Source: Paenibacillus kobensis NBRC 15729 (GTDB lineage Bacteria; Bacillota; Bacilli; Paenibacillales; Paenibacillaceae). Taken from it: a DNA stretch of 50,275 nucleotides. Every line of letters starts with the position of its first letter. Position 1 is the first letter of the stretch. Shown here piece by piece: positions 45,836 through 50,275 of this stretch. The position numbers and the translations under genes were made by a program. Below the pieces are notes generated by a model, which was not told the origin of the DNA, ran no database searches, and saw nothing but the letters and a program-made list of their open reading frames with translations. The stretch spans positions 1 through 50,275 of the forward strand of contig NZ_BILZ01000045.1 in NCBI RefSeq assembly GCF_004000825.1. The letters run 5' to 3'.

Positions 45836-46505
45836 GGAATCCGCCCTCCTCCTTCCCGTCTTCATCCAGCTCGATTCGCAGCTTGACAAGCGCTTTATGC
45901 AAACGAGTCTTCACCGTACCCAACGGCTTCTCTAGCAGCATGGCTATATCCGACAACGTCAAATCCCGATAATACTTCAACACGACGACCATACGCTCTT
46001 GTTCATTCAACTGATCGAGAGCTTTCTCGATGACCATTCTGTCGGTCAGCATTCCAGCCGGGTCCATACCATAACTTTGGCTCTTAGCTGCCGTCCTGTC
46101 TCCTAACGGCAGCTCACGCTTTCTCTTCCGGCTAGAGTCCATGCAGATCCGTATCAATATTCGAACCAGCCAAGTACTGTAATAGCGCGGTTCACGAAGC
46201 GATCGACGTTTCTGCCAAGCCCGGCATACCGCCTCTTGCACCATCTCGAGCGCATCACCTTCACTTCGCATATAGGAGTAAGCGATCGCATACAGCTTTT
46301 CCTTCTCCATATCCGTCCGCCGCAGAAAAGCTTCCTCGTTCCCTCGGCTTGCCGCAAGCGCCAGCTCTAGTTCATCATTTTGCTCATCTATTGTTCCATA
46401 GCCATCTGTCGGCCGTTCATTCTGATCCGAATACCCCATGGTCTCTCCTGCTTCTCGGGCTGGTTTCTCCTGATCATCTGCCTCAGTCCAACCAACGTAC
46501 CGCAT
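45804..46505 (-). CDS. ECF-type RNA polymerase sigma factor
   Basis: A 233-residue sigma-70 family factor. Region 2 is LYAIAYSYMRSEGDALEMVQEAVCRAWQKRRSLREPRYYSTWLVRI, and region 4 is LNEQERMVVVLKYYRDLTLSDIAMLLEKPLGTVKTRLHKALVKLR. An unusual N-terminal stretch of about 50 residues precedes region 2. ATG at 46505 has GGAGAGG upstream, but ATG at 46439 also has a good AGGAGA site and would shorten this stretch, so the start is uncertain. It is followed by, and overlaps, the putative anti-sigma gene. Confidence 0.9.
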   Translation of the reverse strand: MRYVGWTEADDQEKPAREAGETMGYSDQNERPTDGYGTIDEQNDELELALAASRGNEEAFLRRTDMEKEKLYAIAYSYMRSEGDALEMVQEAVCRAWQKRRSLREPRYYSTWLVRILIRICMDSSRKRKRELPLGDRTAAKSQSYGMDPAGMLTDRMVIEKALDQLNEQERMVVVLKYYRDLTLSDIAMLLEKPLGTVKTRLHKALVKLRIELDEDGKEEGGFHEKSQRSRKR

Positions 46506-46593
46506 GCTGTTCCTCTCCAACCTCTCACCCCTTGGTTGCTGACCCTATCTATTAGACTCGCAACATCGGCAAACGGTTTTGCTGCAGAACAAA

Positions 46594-46631
46594 TAAAAAA
46601 CAGTCCCTGAGCATCGGCTCAGAGACTGTTT
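46594..46631 (-). terminator. Terminator of the msmX-type gene
   Basis: AAACAGTCCCTGAGC (46598-46612) pairs with GCTCAGAGACTGTTT (46617-46631) with one mismatch and a loop ATCG. It is followed on the minus strand by TTTTTATTTG and begins 16 bases beyond the stop codon. Confidence 0.9.
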
Positions 46632-46646
46632 CGTATCAATCGAGAA

Positions 46647-47768
46647 TTAGTTCTCGAAAATGTTCAGTTCGGACTCTTTATCGAACAGATGAACTTTGTT
46701 CATGTCGAGTGCGAGTTTCACGTTCGTACCGTTCATAACGCCAGCGCGGCCGTCGATACGAGCGATAACGGTTTGCGTACCGATACCGTTGAGGTGGAGG
46801 TACATTTCGTGACCAAGGTTCTCAGCAACGTCAACGTGTGCCGTAACGATCGTGTCAGGGGATGCTTCCAGGAATACTGGCTCCTCATGCAGATCTTCCG
46901 GACGAACGCCGAGGATTACTTCTTTGTTCGCATAACCTTTTTCACGAAGCAGCTTAGCTTTGCCTTCAGGAACAGCTACGTCTACGCCGCTCGATTTGAA
47001 GCGCAGCGCGCCGCCTTGATCAGCCAGCGTACCAGCGATGAAGTTCATTGCTGGAGCGCCCATGAAGCCTGCTACGAACAGGTTCTTCGGATGGTTGTAA
47101 AGCACTTCTGGCGTATCCGTTTGTTGGATAATGCCGTCTTTCATAACAACGATACGGTCGCCCATCGTCATTGCTTCGATCTGGTCATGCGTTACGTAGA
47201 TCGTAGTCGTTTCAAGACGTTTCGTCAGTTTGCTGATTTCTGCGCGCATTTGACCACGCAGTTTAGCATCCAAGTTGGAAAGTGGTTCGTCCATCAAGAA
47301 TACTTGCGGCTCACGTACGATTGCACGGCCGAGAGCGACACGCTGACGTTGACCGCCGGACAATGCCTTCGGTTTACGGTCGAGCAGGTGCTCGATATCG
47401 AGAATTTTAGCGGCTTCACGAACGCGTTTGTCGATGTCCGCTTTTTTGAATTTGCGCAGTTTCAGACCGAACGCCATGTTTTGGTACACGTTCATGTGCG
47501 GGTACAGGGCGTAGGATTGGAATACCATCGCGATGTCGCGATCTTTAGGTGCTACGTCATTCACCAGACGGTCGCCGATGAACAGTTTGCCTTCGGAAAT
47601 TTCTTCAAGGCCGGCAATCATCCGGAGCGTCGTCGATTTACCGCAACCCGATGGGCCGACGAGTACGAGGAATTCTTTGTCCTTAATGTCGAGATTGATA
47701 TCTTTAACGGATGCGAGATCGGAACCCGGATACTTTTTGTACACATGCTCTAAGCGTACGCCTGCCAT
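46647..47768 (-). CDS. msmX: ABC transporter ATP-binding protein, MsmX/UgpC type
   Basis: A 373-residue ATPase of carbohydrate importers. It has Walker A GPSGCGKST at residues 38-46, the Q-loop FQSYALYPHM, the signature LSGGQRQRVALGRAI, Walker B VFLMDEPLSNLDA and the switch TIYVTHD. The C-terminal 130 residues form the TOBE/MalK-type regulatory domain (GVRPEDLH...). No permease or binding protein is adjacent, as for B. subtilis MsmX, which powers several sugar importers. The ATG at 47768 has AGGGGG upstream. It is monocistronic, with a strong terminator. Confidence 0.93.
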   Translation of the reverse strand: MAGVRLEHVYKKYPGSDLASVKDINLDIKDKEFLVLVGPSGCGKSTTLRMIAGLEEISEGKLFIGDRLVNDVAPKDRDIAMVFQSYALYPHMNVYQNMAFGLKLRKFKKADIDKRVREAAKILDIEHLLDRKPKALSGGQRQRVALGRAIVREPQVFLMDEPLSNLDAKLRGQMRAEISKLTKRLETTTIYVTHDQIEAMTMGDRIVVMKDGIIQQTDTPEVLYNHPKNLFVAGFMGAPAMNFIAGTLADQGGALRFKSSGVDVAVPEGKAKLLREKGYANKEVILGVRPEDLHEEPVFLEASPDTIVTAHVDVAENLGHEMYLHLNGIGTQTVIARIDGRAGVMNGTNVKLALDMNKVHLFDKESELNIFEN

Positions 47769-47860
47769 GAGTCATTTCCCCCTAAACAAAAGTAAATTCG
47801 TTATGAACCTATATTAACCTAGGAGAGTCGATATGACTATGCACATTCCCTACAAAAAAA

Positions 47861-48955
47861 CTAAGCCCTTTTCGTGAATTTGTACAATAGCAAAATGATT
47901 TTCATCAGAACGGCATCCCGGAACACTCTTACATCAAGGCCTGTCTCCTGCTTTAGCTTGTCCAACCGGTATAGTAGAGTATTGCGGTGAATGAACAATT
48001 TCTTCGCTGTTTCGCTCACATTACAGTCTAAGGCAAAGAAAGTATCCAGTGTCGACAACGTCTCCGTCTCCATGAAGACGTCCGCTCTTCCAAGCGCTTG
48101 CTCCACATAACGATATCTGACAACCTCTGGAATATTGGCCAGCAGCCTCTCCAGATGCATATTCCATGGCAAATGAATATTCGCTCCCAATTCGAATATC
48201 CGACCTAGCTCGATCGTTTCCCGCAGCAGTGTGACCGACTGTACAACCGACTTTACCGGCTTCATCGGACGCCCCACAGCAAGATGGCATTCACCAATCC
48301 ATTCGCTTGCCAGCATCTCCTGAAGTCCCGAACCGATCGAAGCCAAGCTTTCCTCAAGCGTCTCCGCTTGCTCATCCCGGTCTTCCAGCGTATCACGGAC
48401 GAGCGCTAATGGTGCGAGTACCAGCCATTCCTGGCCTTTGAGCGGAATGACGATAACATCCTCATCCAGGAACGAATCAAGCAGCTTCTGCAGTTCTCCG
48501 AATGCAGAAGCTTCGGCAGTCTGCTCCGTCTCCAGCAAGAACGGAATCATCTCCGCATAGAGTCTCCCGTCCTGCGACAGACTACTCGGCAGAGGCTCCG
48601 AACCTCCCGCTAATGACTGCTTGACGATCCATTCTCCAATCGCACGGGCACTGCGTTCTGCCTCGGATCCTCCATCAGCATCATGAATTTCTTCGGCTTG
48701 CTTCAAAGCATAACGAGCGACAGACCATGCGATCAAGGCTTTTTCCGTTTCATTCAGATTGCCCCGTCCGACGTTCAGCATCTGTATCGTTCCATCATCA
48801 ACCGCGGTGATAATAGCCAATGATTCCGACTGATCCTCAACAACCGTTCCTGCCTCAAGCCCCGCCATTGCGGGATGATCCGAGAGGAGTAGCTCCTCGA
48901 CACGGACTGGACAGTTCAAAATGTGCTGCAGTTGTTCCCAATCTGACATGCTCAT
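47861..48955 (-). CDS. PucR/CdaR-type transcriptional regulator
   Basis: A 364-residue protein. The C-terminal helix-turn-helix fits the PucR/CdaR group: TLDTFFALDCNVSETAKKLFIHRNTLLYRLDKLKQETGLDVR, followed by a short hydrophobic end. The middle region (about 165-260) looks like a degenerate GGDEF-like domain of the same group, and residues 1-90 may bind a ligand. It lies upstream of the msmX-type gene on the same strand, 92 bp away, and could control sugar uptake; this is inference. The ATG at 48955 has AGGGGA upstream, with a second ATG two codons later. Confidence 0.85.
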   Translation of the reverse strand: MSMSDWEQLQHILNCPVRVEELLLSDHPAMAGLEAGTVVEDQSESLAIITAVDDGTIQMLNVGRGNLNETEKALIAWSVARYALKQAEEIHDADGGSEAERSARAIGEWIVKQSLAGGSEPLPSSLSQDGRLYAEMIPFLLETEQTAEASAFGELQKLLDSFLDEDVIVIPLKGQEWLVLAPLALVRDTLEDRDEQAETLEESLASIGSGLQEMLASEWIGECHLAVGRPMKPVKSVVQSVTLLRETIELGRIFELGANIHLPWNMHLERLLANIPEVVRYRYVEQALGRADVFMETETLSTLDTFFALDCNVSETAKKLFIHRNTLLYRLDKLKQETGLDVRVFRDAVLMKIILLLYKFTKRA

Positions 48956-49062
48956 TCTTTATCCCCTATCCTGTTCGCCAATCCTATATATATGACTTAT
49001 GAAGTGACATTTTTTAAGTCATTGTATCATACAATTCGGCTGCTTTCAGCTTTCTTTAGCTC

Positions 49063-50013
49063 TTAAGAACCTGTCGTCACTAATAGCAGGATAGATAACA
49101 AGCAGAATACAGCTGCAATCAAATAGAGGAACGACACCGTTTGGATTTGATTAAGCCCCCATCTCATCAGCACATGGTGGGAATGCAGCTTATCCGCCTG
49201 ATGCAGACCTTTGCCGGTCAGCATTCTCCGCAGCATAACGATTACCGTATCTATGATCGGGACACCCAACGCAAGCAGCGGAACAATCATCGTTAAGAAG
49301 GTCGCACTCTTGAATGCACCGTCTACCGCAATGACAGCTAGCGAGTACCCGATGAAGGTTGCTCCAGCATCACCCATGAATATGCGGGCGGGATGAAAGT
49401 TGAACGCCAAGAAACCGATACATGCTCCTCCTAATATAATGGCCAGCAGCGCAGTATCCGGCTGCCCTTTAATTAATGCCGTAACGAACAGCGTAAATGA
49501 AGACAGCGTCGAAATGCCGGAGGCAAGCCCGTCCACTCCATCGATGAAGTTGATCATATTGATTAAAGCAAATACCCATATAATTGTACTTCCCCATGCC
49601 AACCATTCCGGAAAAATAACCATGCCGCCCAATCCAAGGTTCGATATCCCTTCAATTCGAATTCCGAACAAAAGCGGCATTGTCGCTACTCCTAAGTAAA
49701 CGATAACACGCGGAGCTACGGGAAAATCCTGACCTTGCGTCTTCGCATAATCGTCAACAAGTCCAATCGCGACAAGCACAAGTCCGCCAGCCACAATAGC
49801 AAGGCTAAGTCGGGCTGTACCGACGAACAATAATAGCGGGACTATTGTCGCCAAATAAATCGCAGCTCCCCCCATAAGCGGGATCGGATTTCGATGAATC
49901 TTGCGGTTATTCGGCCGATCAACAAAACCGGTTTTCATAGCAATCGTTCGAAAAATCGGGACAAGTACGAACATGAAAGCGAAACTAATAAGCGATGCCG
50001 CCAAGTAGAACAT
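49063..50013 (-). CDS. tagO: Undecaprenyl-phosphate GlcNAc-1-phosphate transferase, TagO/WecA type
   Basis: A 316-residue polytopic membrane enzyme (about ten helices) that attaches sugar-1-phosphate to undecaprenyl phosphate, the first step of wall teichoic acid or related polymers. Family motifs: FVDRPNNRKIHRNPIPLMGGAAIY, the metal-binding VDDYAKTQ, NFIDGVDGLASGIS, FMGDAGATFIGY and the cytoplasmic HQADKLHSHHVLMRWG. The last two separate it from MraY. The ATG at 50013 has AAAGGAG 8 bases upstream; GTG at 50022 overlaps that site. Confidence 0.93.
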   Translation of the reverse strand: MFYLAASLISFAFMFVLVPIFRTIAMKTGFVDRPNNRKIHRNPIPLMGGAAIYLATIVPLLLFVGTARLSLAIVAGGLVLVAIGLVDDYAKTQGQDFPVAPRVIVYLGVATMPLLFGIRIEGISNLGLGGMVIFPEWLAWGSTIIWVFALINMINFIDGVDGLASGISTLSSFTLFVTALIKGQPDTALLAIILGGACIGFLAFNFHPARIFMGDAGATFIGYSLAVIAVDGAFKSATFLTMIVPLLALGVPIIDTVIVMLRRMLTGKGLHQADKLHSHHVLMRWGLNQIQTVSFLYLIAAVFCLLSILLLVTTGS

Positions 50014-50143
50014 TTGAAGCACTCCTTTATCATTGCCGCAGCTCTTGTTGGATCGTCTTCATTGTTCCCTTCATTTTCCGTTTTCACTCGAACAAATCGA
50101 TTATTATCGACATTATTTGCTAAGGTTTTTATCGTATATATAC

Positions 50144-50170
50144 AAAAAAACCGCAGACATTGTCTGCGGT
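50144..50170 (-). terminator. Terminator of tRNA-Lys
   Basis: ACCGCAGACA/TGTCTGCGGT (50150-50159 with 50161-50170) is followed on the minus strand by TTTTTTTGTATATA. It begins 14 bases after the tRNA 3' end. Confidence 0.9.
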
Positions 50171-50184
50171 GATCATTTGTAAAA

Positions 50185-50260
50185 TGGTGAGCCATGTAGG
50201 ACTCGAACCTACGACACCCTGATTAAAAGTCAGGTGCTCTACCAACTGAGCTAATGGCTC
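50185..50260 (-). tRNA. tRNA-Lys (anticodon TTT)
   Basis: Read on the minus strand: acceptor GAGCCAT with ATGGCTC, D arm AGCTC-AGTTGGTA-GAGC, anticodon stem CTGA/TCAG around the TTT anticodon, T arm GTAGG-TTCGAGT-CCTAC, discriminator A and an encoded CCA (50187-50185). The 76 bases are standard. It may be the last gene of a tRNA cluster lying beyond the window. Confidence 0.96.
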
Positions 50261-50275
50261 TTGCTGTAAAAGAAA

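Overview
The window looks like chromosomal DNA from a member of the Paenibacillaceae (Paenibacillus or a close relative). The evidence is gene order and content: a cggR-gap-pgk-tpiA-gpmI-eno glycolytic block, a rapZ-yvcK-whiA-HPr block, the hprK-lgt-ppaX-acetyltransferase-hisZ... order known from Bacillus, low-GC-Gram-positive ribosome binding sites, sigma-A promoters with 17-bp spacers, and rho-independent terminators. Coding DNA is moderately GC-rich apart from an AT-rich stretch at about 16.1-21.6 kb. Most genes are on the minus strand. The genus call rests on remembered synteny, not on a database search.

Layout. 0-5.6 kb: a 12-copy heptamer repeat, a MerR regulator, a membrane-anchored PAF-acetylhydrolase-like esterase, secG, a fructokinase/sugar-isomerase pair and a K+ channel. 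5.7-13.8 kb: the glycolytic block, with a clear CggR operator and promoter in front of cggR, and a repeat-rich, hairpin-rich 574-bp spacer that separates gap from pgk. 13.9-15.1 kb: tRNA-Arg(CCG) and clpP, whose promoter overlaps a perfect CtsR operator. 15.1-21.3 kb: a LysR regulator, then five minus-strand genes for exported proteins (two lipoproteins, an NlpC/P60-like protein and two secreted proteins of unknown function) in AT-rich DNA. 21.6-27.4 kb: a divergent PurA paralogue, an HPr/Crh-like protein, whiA, yvcK, rapZ and glucokinase. 27.8-31.7 kb: trxB, a TPR protein and a PRPP synthetase. 31.8-39.5 kb: histidine biosynthesis (hisZ, G, D, B, H, F, IE, J), without hisA and interrupted between hisD and hisB by a tandem array of ten 52-bp units. 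39.7-44.3 kb: acyltransferase, acetyltransferase, ppaX, lgt and hprK. 44.4-50.3 kb: an ECF sigma/anti-sigma pair, msmX-type ATPase, a PucR-like regulator, tagO and tRNA-Lys(TTT).

How the genes fit together. Central carbon flow and its sensing dominate: ROK kinases feed the lower glycolytic enzymes, CggR regulates that block, HprK phosphorylates Ser46 of HPr-type proteins, and the HPr-like protein, YvcK and RapZ are carbon- or cell-wall-linked regulators. A PRPP synthetase lies beside the PRPP-consuming his pathway.

The strongest undescribed-looking signal is a family of intergenic palindromic repeats with a period of about 52 bp. It is seen as ten exact-period units in the his operon, two units upstream of clpP and four decayed units between pgk and gap. 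Other leads are the missing hisA, the PurA paralogue with several altered active-site residues, and the exported-protein island.
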